From Bacteroidia bacterium (GTDB lineage Bacteria > Bacteroidota > Bacteroidia > B-17B0 > Aurantibacillaceae), in NCBI GenBank assembly GCA_016787445.1, contig JAEUTQ010000055.1:1-64000 (forward strand): 64,000 nucleotides of DNA. The letters run 5' to 3'. The notes under the pieces are model-generated. The model was not told where the DNA came from. It was given only the letters and a program-made list of their open reading frames with translations, and searched no databases. Of the stretch, positions 52,013 to 62,372 are shown piece after piece (positions within the stretch are counted from its first letter, which is position 1; each line of letters starts with the position of its first letter). The position numbers and the translations under genes are program-made.

Positions 52013-54841
52013 CTACTGTCCAGCTCCAGAGGGCTTTTTAGCCTCATTTTTATAATACTTTTTAATATTATAGGTTAATATTAACATGAAATAGCGCTGT
52101 AAAATGTTGGTTTGGGTATCCTCAATATACGTTTCGGTGATATTTCGCTGAATGCTCTGATTTTGATTTAAAACATCGAATACAAACAAACGAATATCGG
52201 CACTGTTATCTTTTAAGAATTTATAGCCAATAGCGCCATTCAATAATGAAATATTCTGATTAAATCCATCCGACAAGCCCGTATAAATCTGATTATTATA
52301 TTCGGCTGTGAAAACTAAACCCTTCCACGGATTTAAATTCAATTTGACTCTGGAAGTTTGATTGAGGTATTCTGAGTTTAAATCTGATTGCAAGGAATTA
52401 GTCACAATATTGTAAGCCGAGTTAGAAGAAATGGTAAAGTCAACCTTCTCGCTAATATTACTACTAATCACTAAACCAAATGATGGCGCTGTTGTGTTGG
52501 AGTAATTTACTTGCTTATTGATTAAGGCAGGGACATTGTTATAATTACATCCCGCGTTAATGTTGATGTTCGACTTTAATTTCTTTACAGCAAACGAGTA
52601 ATTAAAGAAAAAACGCAAGTTGTAATAATTATCTAAATTCTCCGGACGGGTTATTTGCGAACCCTTAGCTAAGAAAACATTATTATAAACTGTCGTATCA
52701 TTATTCGCGATGATAGTGCTGTTCCCAATGTAATTTTGCGTGTAGGTACCACCAAGCATTATAAAAAGGGAAGTTGATTTGAGCGTATTCACACCCGTAT
52801 ATCGCATGAATAAATTATTTTGAAAATTCTGCTTTAAATCAGGATTACCGGTTGAAAGCTGAAGATTGTTAGAGTTATTGATTACATCTTGTAATTGATC
52901 AATACTTGGTGGAGTGTTACTGGTTCGATAGTTAATTCTGAAATTATCGTTTTTATTAAATTTATATTGGTACTGCGCATTCGGCAATAACGATTGAAAA
53001 GTTCGTTTCCCTTCAAATTGAGAGGGGAAAGTTTGTTCCTTATTTAATTCGGCCTGTTGGGCATTTAGGCCCAGAGAAAAATTATACTTCTCTTCATTAA
53101 AGCGGTAATTCACACCGGCAGAATGCGCCATATATGTATTACTAAATACGTTCGACAATAAAGAGTCTGTTTCGGAAAAAGAATAATCTGCTTGGTTTCG
53201 GTTGTAGGTGTTCTTTTTCGAATCAGAAAAATTGTACGTCAAAATATAGTTGGCAGATAAAAATCCTTTTTTACCTAATGGCTCTGTAAAGGTGATATTG
53301 CTTGTTGAATTAAATCCTGCTTTATCTAATACGGATTTTTGATCGATGCTATCGGTATAAATGGAATCCGTATAATAACGGTTATAGGTTTCCAGGCGAC
53401 TTCCGCCTGTATTCGCATTATAACTTGGATTTAAATCGAGAGAAACAGTTCTCCCTTTTTTTGCAAATGAATGACGGTATAGAACAGGAAAAGCAATATT
53501 GTAACCGGATAAATTAGTACGATAGGAATTATCGATATCGCTTATTGTAGTAGTAGCCGAATTAATGCCTGATAACTGATTTTTACCATTATTAATTTGC
53601 AAAGAAATTTTAGGTTGTAAAATGAAACTGTTGAGAGAATCTGGCTTCAATTCCAATCTGAAATTTAAGCGATGGTTATCGTTGTTTGTTTTAGCATCAC
53701 TATTCTCTGCATACGATAAACCGTTATTGCCGCCCAAAACATATTGTCGCAACAAATCAGTTTCGGCAATATTTTCGGTTCGGTTATAGAAATACGCTCC
53801 GGAAAAGTTTGCTTTTTTTCCCCAACTATCGGAATAGTTTAAACCAAGCGCATAGGTAGTGATAATTCCATTCTTCACATCCACTAAAAAACTTTCCGCG
53901 CTATTTTGAGAGCCGCCTCTTCCACTACCACCTCTTCCGCCGCCACCAAAATTTCTCCTGCTATTATTTCCGCCACTGCTGCTCATGACACCTAATAAAT
54001 CTTCGGTTGAGAAATTTTGTTCATTGATATTGTTTGTCATGGCCAATACCGTAAAGCGTTGTTTGTCTTTAAATCGATTGATTACACCACCGCCTTTGTA
54101 TTTGTCCTGATAACCATAACCACCATATACCTTTCCAAAAACACCGTTTCTGAACTGAGCCTTTGTAACAATATTGATCGTTTTACTTGTATTACCATCA
54201 TCAAAGCCGGTGAATTGCGCCTGATCACTTCTCTTGTCAAACACCTGAACTTTTTCTATCACTTCTGCCGGTAAATTTTTCAACACCGAATTAGGATCAT
54301 CACCAAAAAATGGTTTACCATCTACCAATACTTGTTTCACATCTTCGCCTTGTGCTTGTACTTTCCCATCCACCACTGTTACACCCGGCATCTTTGTAAT
54401 CAAATCCTCAGCATTCGCGTCTTTATTTGTTTTAAAAGCTTTTGAATTATAACTTGTGGTGTCACCGTTTTGGGTGGCCATTACAGCCTGCGTTTCAACG
54501 TTTACTTCCTGCAATTTTTTTGCACCGGTACGCAGCTGAATTGCATCCAAAGTCAAATTATCATTTACTGAAACAGATTTAAAATAATCGTTATAACCGA
54601 GATAAGATACTTTTAAAATATAATTCTTAGGCCTTACATTTTCGATTACAAACAACCCGCTTTCATTACTGGTAGTGCCTTTAATAAAGGAAGAATCTTT
54701 TGGATTTAACAAAATAACGGAAGCGCCAATAACCGGAGATTTGTCCTTTTCAAATAAACTGCCCTTTACAGAATAACTCTGTGCCAGCGTCACAAATGAA
54801 AATAAGAAAATAAAGGTAAGGGTATAGAACAACCTTGGCAC
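52013..54841 (-). CDS. Outer-membrane beta-barrel protein, TonB-receptor-like
   Basis: About 942 residues from GTG 54841 (VPRLFYTLTFIFLFSFVTLA signal peptide); TTG 54880 and TTG 54832 are alternatives. A carboxypeptidase-regulatory-like domain (GSLFEKDKSPVIGASVILL ... GLFVIENVRPKNYIL) precedes a plug (KMPGVTVVDGKVQAQGEDVK, QVLVDGKPFFGDDP, TKAQFRNGVFGKVYGGYG), then a Gly/Arg-rich loop (NFGGGGRGGSGRGG) and a barrel rich in FxINYR/Y strands (OMP_b-brl_3-like). No SusD. It begins about 14 nt after the stop of the six-GAF phosphatase gene, so it is probably in the same transcript. Whether it imports a ligand or is structural is unknown. Confidence 0.85.
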   Translation of the reverse strand: MPRLFYTLTFIFLFSFVTLAQSYSVKGSLFEKDKSPVIGASVILLNPKDSSFIKGTTSNESGLFVIENVRPKNYILKVSYLGYNDYFKSVSVNDNLTLDAIQLRTGAKKLQEVNVETQAVMATQNGDTTSYNSKAFKTNKDANAEDLITKMPGVTVVDGKVQAQGEDVKQVLVDGKPFFGDDPNSVLKNLPAEVIEKVQVFDKRSDQAQFTGFDDGNTSKTINIVTKAQFRNGVFGKVYGGYGYQDKYKGGGVINRFKDKQRFTVLAMTNNINEQNFSTEDLLGVMSSSGGNNSRRNFGGGGRGGSGRGGSQNSAESFLVDVKNGIITTYALGLNYSDSWGKKANFSGAYFYNRTENIAETDLLRQYVLGGNNGLSYAENSDAKTNNDNHRLNFRLELKPDSLNSFILQPKISLQINNGKNQLSGINSATTTISDIDNSYRTNLSGYNIAFPVLYRHSFAKKGRTVSLDLNPSYNANTGGSRLETYNRYYTDSIYTDSIDQKSVLDKAGFNSTSNITFTEPLGKKGFLSANYILTYNFSDSKKNTYNRNQADYSFSETDSLLSNVFSNTYMAHSAGVNYRFNEEKYNFSLGLNAQQAELNKEQTFPSQFEGKRTFQSLLPNAQYQYKFNKNDNFRINYRTSNTPPSIDQLQDVINNSNNLQLSTGNPDLKQNFQNNLFMRYTGVNTLKSTSLFIMLGGTYTQNYIGNSTIIANNDTTVYNNVFLAKGSQITRPENLDNYYNLRFFFNYSFAVKKLKSNININAGCNYNNVPALINKQVNYSNTTAPSFGLVISSNISEKVDFTISSNSAYNIVTNSLQSDLNSEYLNQTSRVKLNLNPWKGLVFTAEYNNQIYTGLSDGFNQNISLLNGAIGYKFLKDNSADIRLFVFDVLNQNQSIQRNITETYIEDTQTNILQRYFMLILTYNIKKYYKNEAKKPSGAGQ

Positions 54842-54855
54842 GACTGAAAAGAGAA

Positions 54856-57800
54856 TTAAATTTTTACACCGATTACACAAACGTCATCAACCTGTTCGTG
54901 TTTACCTCTCCAACTTACAAAAGCTTCTTCTAATAAATCGTGTTGGTCTTTCATTGGCATGTGTGCTATGGTTTGAATCAACTTTTGTAGTTTCTTAAAC
55001 TTGAATTTTTTTCCATTCTCACCACCAAACTGATCCGCATAACCATCTGTTAACACGTAAACCTGATCACCTTTTTGCAATTGAATGACGTTATCATTAA
55101 ATACTTTGTTTCCGGTTAAGTATCCGCCAATAGAGTGCTTACTTGGTTTGTATTCGATTAACTCTCCATCGCGAATTAATAATAGCGGTCGGTGGGCACC
55201 GGCAAATTGCATAATCATTTGGCTAGGATGATACGCGCAAAGAGCAATATCCATACCATCGTTCGAAGAGTGATCAGAACTCTTATTCAACATGGCACGT
55301 AAACGCTCGTCTAATACTGTAAGCGCGTGAGCCGGTGTAGTTACGTTTTGATCCTTGATAACTTGATTCATCAAATCGTTACAAATTAACGACATGAAAG
55401 CGCCCGGCACACCATGACCGGTACAATCCGCAGCGGCGAATACTGTTACATTATTCTTAAATACTTCTATCCAATAGAAATCACCACTAACGATGTCTTT
55501 AGGCCGGTAGTACACAAAACTTTCAGCAAATGCAGTAGTTAATAAATCAGTATCCGGCATTAATGCCAATTGAATTTTCTTAGCGTAACGAATACTATCG
55601 GTGATATCTTTATTCTTCTCTTCGATAATCGCTTTTTGCTCGAACACTTCTGCTGTACGCTCTTTCACTTTCTCCTCGAGATTTTCGTAAAGTGCGGCAT
55701 TATCCAAAGCAATTCCTATGGATATAGCTAAACTCTTTAAAATATTTAAATGATATTCAGTATAGGCGTTTACTTCAAAACTTTGCACAGTTAAAACGCC
55801 AATCACAATTTCCTTAGAATATATTGGTAAATATATGATAGAGGCTGAGTCCTTTCCTGAAACCGGCGCTTGAATACCTTTAATATAATTAACGTATTCT
55901 ACAGCGTAATTATTAATGAAAATTTCTCGCCTATTAGTAAATGAAATAGCCGCGAGTCGATTTGGATCATTAGCCGGATAACCGAAATCATCCATCAATT
56001 GATCATTCTCTACAAAACCTTTAAACTCCAAGAAACCATTTGAAGGATTAAACATCCCGATTCCAAAACAATCCGCACGTAAAAGTTTATTTACATTCTT
56101 ATAAACTTTTGAAATAATAGTTTCAACAGAGAGAGAAGAGCTTATATCTTCAGCAATTTCGCTCAGTAACTTAGTGTCGTTATAATTCTTTTCAATTTCC
56201 TTGGTTCGCTCCTCAACACGCTCTTCCATGTTTTCATATAAAGAAGCGTTATCTAAAGCAATGCCGATGTGAACCGCTAGGTTTTGAAGAATATTTAAAT
56301 GGTAATCGGAATAAGAATGTGTTTTAAAACTTTGCACAGATAATACACCAAGTTTTTTATCCTTTCCGTAAATAGGAAGGAAAATCATGGAAAGCGTATC
56401 ATCGCCAACCGCTGCAACATAATCTTGCTTAATATATTTTGTATGTTCAACCGGATAATCGTTAATCAATAATTCCTTCTCATTGTTGAAACACCATACA
56501 CCAATCGTATCATCGCTTAAAGAATAAGAAAAGTCATCCAGTTTTTTACCACGCTCCATTGTTCCTGTAAACACTAAGCGCTGTTTTTCCTCGCTATATA
56601 AACCAATCGCAAACACGGAAGCATCCATTAATGTATTTACATTCGAGTATACCTTTTCTATTACCTCATCTACAGATAAAGTAGACGTGATATCTTTACC
56701 AATTTGTCCAAGTAAACGCGTATTCTCGTAGGTCTTTTCAATTTCCTCTTTTTGTTTCACTACTTCCAGAGTTCGCTCCTTTACTTTCTCCTCCATGTTT
56801 TCATAAAGAGAAGCATTTTCGAGGGCAATGGCTATATAAGAAGCAAGAGTTTTCAAAATATCAAGATGATGCTCCCTATAAGCAAATTTCTCAAAACTCT
56901 GAATAGTTACTACACCGAGTACTCTCTCCTGCATCATAATGGGGTAGAAAATTAACGAGTGTGGCATATCACCACTTACAACCTTAATTTGCTTTACGTA
57001 CTTTTTATATTCGTTAAGATTATCGTTCAGGAATATTTCCTTTTTGTTTTTAATACACCAAACCGAATAATTATCATCATCATCCATTGACACGGAAGCA
57101 ACACTGTGATACTTTTCTCCGCGTTCAATACCATATTTGTACTCTACAACATTCTTTTCAGGATGGTATAAGCGAATACCAAAACAATCGGCATTCATGA
57201 GTTGATTAACGTAGTAATGTAACTTGTCAAAAATCTCCTCGAAATTTAAAGTAGAAGTAATCTGCTGACCAATTTCACTTAATAATTTACTGGTTTGATA
57301 AGCTTTTTCAATTTCCTCCTTTTGAACGACAACCTCCTTCGTTCTTTCGGCAATTACTTTTTCTTGTTGTTCATACAAGGCTGCATTATCGAGAGCAATA
57401 GCCATATATACAGCTAAACTCTTTAAAAGTTGCATGTGATAGTCGCTGTACGCATCACGTTCAAAACTTTGTACAGTAACAACACCAATACGTTTATCCT
57501 TTTGTGTAATCGGAACGTATATAATACACTCCGGATTTTCACCGGCCTTTGCCTGATAATCTGTTACTTTCTTACTCTTAACGAATTCATCGTTAAAGTT
57601 GTTAATCTTATAATCTTGTTGTGTAGTATAACACCAAACGGCAGGTCGGTCTGTGGAATTTATTGAATAAGCAAAATCAGATAATTTCACACCTTTTTCA
57701 ATCACACCTTTAAACACTAATTGTTTTGAAGCTTCATCATAGATACCAATTCCGAAGGCAGTGGCATCCATTAATTGATTAATGTGCTTATAAACTTTAC

Positions 57801-60111
57801 TGATAATCTCCTCCGTAGAAAAGGTACTTGTTATTTCGCGACCAATCTGACTTAATAACTTGGTATTATCGTTATTCTTTTCAATTTCTTCTTTCTGCTT
57901 CACAACCTCCAGCGTACGCTCTTTTACTTTTTCTTCGAGATTTTCATAAAGAGAAGCGTTTTCAAAAGCAATAGCAATATAACTGGCCAGAGTTCTTAAT
58001 GTATCCAGATGATGTTCTTTGTATGCGTTTCTTTCGAAGCTTTGGATGGTGATAGCACCCAACACTTTCTCGCCATACATTATCGGATAGAAGATTAAGG
58101 AATGGGTAAGATCGCCACTAATTACATTAATTTGCTTAACATATTTAGTATGCTCCTTAATATTATCATTAATGAATATTTCTTTTTTGTTTTTGATACA
58201 CCATACCGAGAAGTTATTATCGTTGTCCATCGACACGGTATCAACGGTATTACATTTAACACCTTTTTCGATGCTGAATTTATATTCAACTAAATTTTTA
58301 TCGGGGTGATAAATATCGATGCCGAAAACAGTAGCATCCATTAATCGGTTTACGTAACTGTAAAGCTTATCAAAAATCTCCTCGAAATTTAATGTTGATG
58401 TAATTTCACGGCCTACTTCACTTAATAGCTTATTATTTTGATAAGCTTTTTCAATTTCTTCCTTTTGTGAGATTACCTCGCGTGTACGGGCAAAAATAGT
58501 TTTCTCTTGCAATTCATAAATCTGCGCATTATCAAGCGCTATTGCCGCGTAAGATGCAAGATTGCGTAAAATGTTTAAATGATATTGTGAATATGAATTT
58601 GCGTTAAAGCTTTGTACCGTTATAACCCCTACTGTATTACCTCGAACATTGAGCGGTAAATAAATAATTGAACTAACAGCCTTTCCAAAAGATGGGGCTA
58701 CATAATTTTTAAAATAGAGGTGATATTCCTTACTGAAATCATTAATAACGATTTCGCGTTTGTTAACAAAACAATTTACCGTTAGTTTTTCGGTATCCTT
58801 TACATCGTAGGTAAGGTCTTTGAATTTTTCATCCCCTTCTATGTAGAGAGGGAAAATCACTTGCTGCTTTTTAGCATCAAACAATCCGATACCAAAACCG
58901 GCAGCATCCATTAAATTGTTGACACTGTCATAAACCGTTTCTACAATTTCAGCAACAGTATGCTGTGAAATAATTTGGTGTCCGATTTCGCTAATCAAAA
59001 CAAGATTGTTGGAGTAACTCTCAAGTTCTTTCGCTTTTTCTTCCAGCAATAATTTCTCGGCTTGTGATTGCAACATTTTGTGTTGCATCTCAACACTCTT
59101 TACGAGCTGATTTGTTTTCTCGTTACGAACTTCTTCGCGTGTGGATTGAAATATTTTATAATACTTAATCGCTAAATCCAATTTGCCGGATTTTTCAAAA
59201 GCTTCGGCTAACTTTTCACTGGCTTTGTAAACGCCTTCTTTAGAATGAATTTTTTGTGATAATTCGAAAGATTGCTCTAAAAACTTTACGCCCTCCGCTA
59301 AATCACCCTTTTCGATATACAACACACCAATGTTGTACAGTGTAATAATTTCTCCTGCCTTAAATCCAAGTTCGCGACGTAAATTCAGACTTTCATTAAA
59401 TTTATCAAGTGCATCCTGATATTTTTTTGTTGCCGAATACGTGCGGCCCAAACCATCCAGAGCAAATGCCGCAACTTGCTTATTTCCTGTAGTTGCGCAG
59501 ATAGATGCACATTTGTTATAATGCTCAAGTGCTAACTCGTACTTTTTTAAATTGTGATAGGTCTCTCCTAATCCATCCAATACCTTCACGTAAATTTCTT
59601 TATCGTTATGTTTAAGACAAAGCTTTTGACTTTCCAGTAAAACTTCAAGTGATTTATCGTTTTTCTCGATGGAGTAATAAACTGTTCCCAATCCATTTAA
59701 TCCATCCGCCATTCCCATTTCATCACCAATCTGATTATTGATGCTATAACATTCGTTGTAATATTTTATGGCTGAATCGTAATCGGAAAGGTATCGGAAG
59801 TTAGCGCCTACATAATAATAAGTTTCGGCTTCATTCTTTTTGTCACCAAGTTCATTGAAGATAGCAATGGCCTCAAATAAAGTCGTGAGCGCTTCCTCAT
59901 TTTTAGAAATCCAAACTTGTGAAGTGCCAAGTGTTTTTAAAGCATGTGCAATTCCGCGCTTGTAATCGATTTCTTTGGATTTTGTAAGTGCTTCAGTACT
60001 TAACTCTATGGCCTTATACGCATCCTTTCGGTTTAGCGACCAAGCTTTTGAATTCAACTCATCAATTGCGAGCGTATCTATTTGTACTAAAGTATCTTGC
60101 ATTACAATCAT
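54856..60111 (-). CDS. Cytoplasmic TPR / six-GAF / SpoIIE phosphatase
   Basis: 1751 residues, no signal peptide or membrane helix. Residues 50-330 are TPRs on an exact 40-residue period (LGT61, VGA101, LGT141, LGE181, LGR221, IGV261). Six GAF domains follow at about 383-530, 572-722, 762-912, 952-1102, 1142-1292 and 1323-1474, each joined by a coiled-coil linker of the ERTxEVVxQKEEIEK type. A final helix DSIRYAKKIQLALMP leads to a PP2C domain with SGDFYW, ADCTGHG, TDGYADQFGG and VDDVC. GAF domains commonly bind small molecules or mediate dimerisation; none shows a cysteine I can assign to a chromophore. The ATG at 60102 is an alternative start. Confidence 0.92.
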   Translation of the reverse strand: MIVMQDTLVQIDTLAIDELNSKAWSLNRKDAYKAIELSTEALTKSKEIDYKRGIAHALKTLGTSQVWISKNEEALTTLFEAIAIFNELGDKKNEAETYYYVGANFRYLSDYDSAIKYYNECYSINNQIGDEMGMADGLNGLGTVYYSIEKNDKSLEVLLESQKLCLKHNDKEIYVKVLDGLGETYHNLKKYELALEHYNKCASICATTGNKQVAAFALDGLGRTYSATKKYQDALDKFNESLNLRRELGFKAGEIITLYNIGVLYIEKGDLAEGVKFLEQSFELSQKIHSKEGVYKASEKLAEAFEKSGKLDLAIKYYKIFQSTREEVRNEKTNQLVKSVEMQHKMLQSQAEKLLLEEKAKELESYSNNLVLISEIGHQIISQHTVAEIVETVYDSVNNLMDAAGFGIGLFDAKKQQVIFPLYIEGDEKFKDLTYDVKDTEKLTVNCFVNKREIVINDFSKEYHLYFKNYVAPSFGKAVSSIIYLPLNVRGNTVGVITVQSFNANSYSQYHLNILRNLASYAAIALDNAQIYELQEKTIFARTREVISQKEEIEKAYQNNKLLSEVGREITSTLNFEEIFDKLYSYVNRLMDATVFGIDIYHPDKNLVEYKFSIEKGVKCNTVDTVSMDNDNNFSVWCIKNKKEIFINDNIKEHTKYVKQINVISGDLTHSLIFYPIMYGEKVLGAITIQSFERNAYKEHHLDTLRTLASYIAIAFENASLYENLEEKVKERTLEVVKQKEEIEKNNDNTKLLSQIGREITSTFSTEEIISKVYKHINQLMDATAFGIGIYDEASKQLVFKGVIEKGVKLSDFAYSINSTDRPAVWCYTTQQDYKINNFNDEFVKSKKVTDYQAKAGENPECIIYVPITQKDKRIGVVTVQSFERDAYSDYHMQLLKSLAVYMAIALDNAALYEQQEKVIAERTKEVVVQKEEIEKAYQTSKLLSEIGQQITSTLNFEEIFDKLHYYVNQLMNADCFGIRLYHPEKNVVEYKYGIERGEKYHSVASVSMDDDDNYSVWCIKNKKEIFLNDNLNEYKKYVKQIKVVSGDMPHSLIFYPIMMQERVLGVVTIQSFEKFAYREHHLDILKTLASYIAIALENASLYENMEEKVKERTLEVVKQKEEIEKTYENTRLLGQIGKDITSTLSVDEVIEKVYSNVNTLMDASVFAIGLYSEEKQRLVFTGTMERGKKLDDFSYSLSDDTIGVWCFNNEKELLINDYPVEHTKYIKQDYVAAVGDDTLSMIFLPIYGKDKKLGVLSVQSFKTHSYSDYHLNILQNLAVHIGIALDNASLYENMEERVEERTKEIEKNYNDTKLLSEIAEDISSSLSVETIISKVYKNVNKLLRADCFGIGMFNPSNGFLEFKGFVENDQLMDDFGYPANDPNRLAAISFTNRREIFINNYAVEYVNYIKGIQAPVSGKDSASIIYLPIYSKEIVIGVLTVQSFEVNAYTEYHLNILKSLAISIGIALDNAALYENLEEKVKERTAEVFEQKAIIEEKNKDITDSIRYAKKIQLALMPDTDLLTTAFAESFVYYRPKDIVSGDFYWIEVFKNNVTVFAAADCTGHGVPGAFMSLICNDLMNQVIKDQNVTTPAHALTVLDERLRAMLNKSSDHSSNDGMDIALCAYHPSQMIMQFAGAHRPLLLIRDGELIEYKPSKHSIGGYLTGNKVFNDNVIQLQKGDQVYVLTDGYADQFGGENGKKFKFKKLQKLIQTIAHMPMKDQHDLLEEAFVSWRGKHEQVDDVCVIGVKI
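55612..58998 (-). repeat. Six coding repeats of about 570 bp (GAF plus coiled coil)
   Basis: Equivalent residues (MDA/MNA/LRA before the central strand) recur at about 401, 591, 781, 972, 1162 and 1345, a period of 190-191 residues that shortens at the last unit. Units 2 and 4 are most alike (both contain SVWCIKNKKEIF and HSLIFYPIM). This suggests that a two-unit block was duplicated. Confidence 0.88.
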
Positions 60112-60218
60112 GTAAGATACAATATTTATCTAAAAAGTCCAGCGTCTTAAATTGATTTAAAACACTGTATTTCAAATACTTAATTATTCGTCTGTTAAAA
60201 AGGATGTTACGCCACTAA

Positions 60219-62363
60219 TCATAGTACCAATCCCGCAATACACACATCATCTACTTGCTCGAGTGAGCCACGCCATTTTTCGAAAGTATTATTCAAAATT
60301 TCTTTCTTCTCATTAGAAGATTTATGGTTAATCTCTGTAATTAATTGCTCTAATTGCTTATGCTTGAATTTTTTTCCTTTTTCGCCGCCAAATTGATCAG
60401 CATAACCATCGGTAAATAAATACAAACGATCACCCTTTGAATAGGATATGTTGTGTGTTGTAAAATCATCTTTCCTTTCTCCAATACCTATCGGCATTTT
60501 ATCGCCGGGTAATTCTAAAGCACCGTTTGAAGTCATGAGTAAAGGTTTATTATTGGCAGCAGCGTAAGAAATTTCGCCCGAAACCTTATCTACGCAAATT
60601 AAAACTCCATCCATTCCGTCCTTTTGCGCTTCCGCCGACATATTAGAAATTAATTTAGCGCGAACATAATTAAATATATCCCCGGGTTTCTCAATGCCCT
60701 TCTCTACAATTGCTTCATTTAATAAAGAAGCATTCAGCAAACTCATAAATGCTCCGGGAACACCGTGCCCCGTACTATCACACACCGCAAAATAAAAACG
60801 GCTTTCCTTTTTCGTTGCCCAATAGAAATCACCACTCACAATATCTTTGGGTTTGTATAAAATGAAATAATCATTAAGCTCCTGATTCAAAAATGCATCA
60901 TGTGCCAATAAAGTTTTCTGAATTTTTTTTGCGTACTGAATAGAATCAACTATTTCCTTTTGTTTTTCCTCCACCAATGTTTTTTGCTTCTCAATAATTT
61001 GCTTTTGCTCTTGAGAAATTTTATAGCGGCTGTACATGAAAGCTGCAAACACAATTACAAGAAGTAAACCTCCATACAAAAAATACCTACGGGTTTTTTC
61101 GTTTTTCAACTCTGCCTGAATTAATATTTTTTGCTCGTGAGCGCGTAAACTATCAGCGGCAGCTTTTTTAGTGTAATCAAATTCGAATTGCTTTTGCGCT
61201 ATTTCACGAATACGTTCAGCACTGTTTAAAGTATCACGAATTGAAATGAAACGCTCAAAATAAGGTAATGCCTTTGCGGGATTTTTAAGAGCCGTATGCG
61301 CGTAGTACAAACATTTACACGCATCACGGATTTCACCATCCGATTGAATTTTCTCAGCAATCGTCAAGCTATTTTCACACAGTGTTACGCCTTTGGCAGG
61401 ATCACCCAATTTAATGGCACAGTTTCCTAAACCCATTAAAGCAACTGCTTCATTTCTTTGTTCTCCAATTTCACGCGCCAAATTTAATGCCTCCGAAAAA
61501 TATTTCACTGCGTTGTTGAAATGAGCCGTTACTTCTTCTTTAGGTTTATTTTCGCGTTCTGCTGTATATCCGAACTCCGCATTTAAGCTGCCTAAGCTCA
61601 CCAAAGAAAGCACGATTCCATCCTTCTCTCCAATTTCCTTCCTTAAGTCGAGTGATTTTAACTGATAGATTAATGAAATTTTTAAATCACCTTTTTCCTG
61701 ATAAAGATTACTGATGTTACTGTAATTGCTGGCCATTCCGGATTTGAAACCCGTCAAGCTATCCATCTGCAAACTCTTGACAAAATATTTAATAGAGTTT
61801 TCATAATTCTTTTGAATGCCATAAATAATTCCAACATTCCCTAAGGCAATTGATTGCGCTTTCTTATCGCCCATTTCCTCTACCACCTTCAAACTTTGAA
61901 AATAAAAATCCAATGCCAATGGATAATCACCTTTATCTAAATAAACATTTCCAATATTATTATAGGTTTTACCCAGTAAAGTTTTTGCAAAAACCTTTAG
62001 CGTTGTGTCTTGTCCGAATATTAATGCTTTCAGCTCAGTAACACTCTCACTATAGTTATCGATAGCTAATTTATATTCTCCCTTCACATAATAACTTAAT
62101 GCAATGTTGTTACGCGCGCCGACTTCAAATTTTTTCAATCCACGCTCCTTACTGAATTGCAGCAACTGATTGGAAAGAATTAATGTGGTATCAGGATTAT
62201 TAAACGCTAAACGACGCGAATAGACATGCATGGCCATAGCGCGAACCGTGTCGTGCTTTGAGGCGTTATTCCATGTTGTGATAAGACTATCCTGACCTTG
62301 CAACTTACTCTCGTTAACAAAAGTCAGAGTTAGAATTAGAAAAATATATTTTAATAATGACAC
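60219..62363 (-). CDS. Membrane TPR sensor with SpoIIE-type PP2C phosphatase
   Basis: 714 residues. Signal peptide (1-24, ending LQGQ), periplasmic TPRs (IALSYYVKGEYKLAIDNY, IGNVYLDKGDYPLALDFY, VGIIYGIQKNYENSIKYF, LGNCAIKLGDPAKGV), one membrane helix about 427-445, coiled coil, DSIQYAKKIQKTLL. The PP2C core has Asp512 (SGDFYW), Asp529 (CDSTGHG, Ser replacing the Cys seen in most paralogues), TDGYADQFGGEKGKKFK and VDDVC. It starts 9 nt after the upstream phosphatase stop (62373), so the two are an operon; a 107-bp gap separates it from the six-GAF gene. Confidence 0.9.
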   Translation of the reverse strand: MSLLKYIFLILTLTFVNESKLQGQDSLITTWNNASKHDTVRAMAMHVYSRRLAFNNPDTTLILSNQLLQFSKERGLKKFEVGARNNIALSYYVKGEYKLAIDNYSESVTELKALIFGQDTTLKVFAKTLLGKTYNNIGNVYLDKGDYPLALDFYFQSLKVVEEMGDKKAQSIALGNVGIIYGIQKNYENSIKYFVKSLQMDSLTGFKSGMASNYSNISNLYQEKGDLKISLIYQLKSLDLRKEIGEKDGIVLSLVSLGSLNAEFGYTAERENKPKEEVTAHFNNAVKYFSEALNLAREIGEQRNEAVALMGLGNCAIKLGDPAKGVTLCENSLTIAEKIQSDGEIRDACKCLYYAHTALKNPAKALPYFERFISIRDTLNSAERIREIAQKQFEFDYTKKAAADSLRAHEQKILIQAELKNEKTRRYFLYGGLLLVIVFAAFMYSRYKISQEQKQIIEKQKTLVEEKQKEIVDSIQYAKKIQKTLLAHDAFLNQELNDYFILYKPKDIVSGDFYWATKKESRFYFAVCDSTGHGVPGAFMSLLNASLLNEAIVEKGIEKPGDIFNYVRAKLISNMSAEAQKDGMDGVLICVDKVSGEISYAAANNKPLLMTSNGALELPGDKMPIGIGERKDDFTTHNISYSKGDRLYLFTDGYADQFGGEKGKKFKHKQLEQLITEINHKSSNEKKEILNNTFEKWRGSLEQVDDVCIAGLVL

Positions 62364-62372
62364 TTTGCAAAT

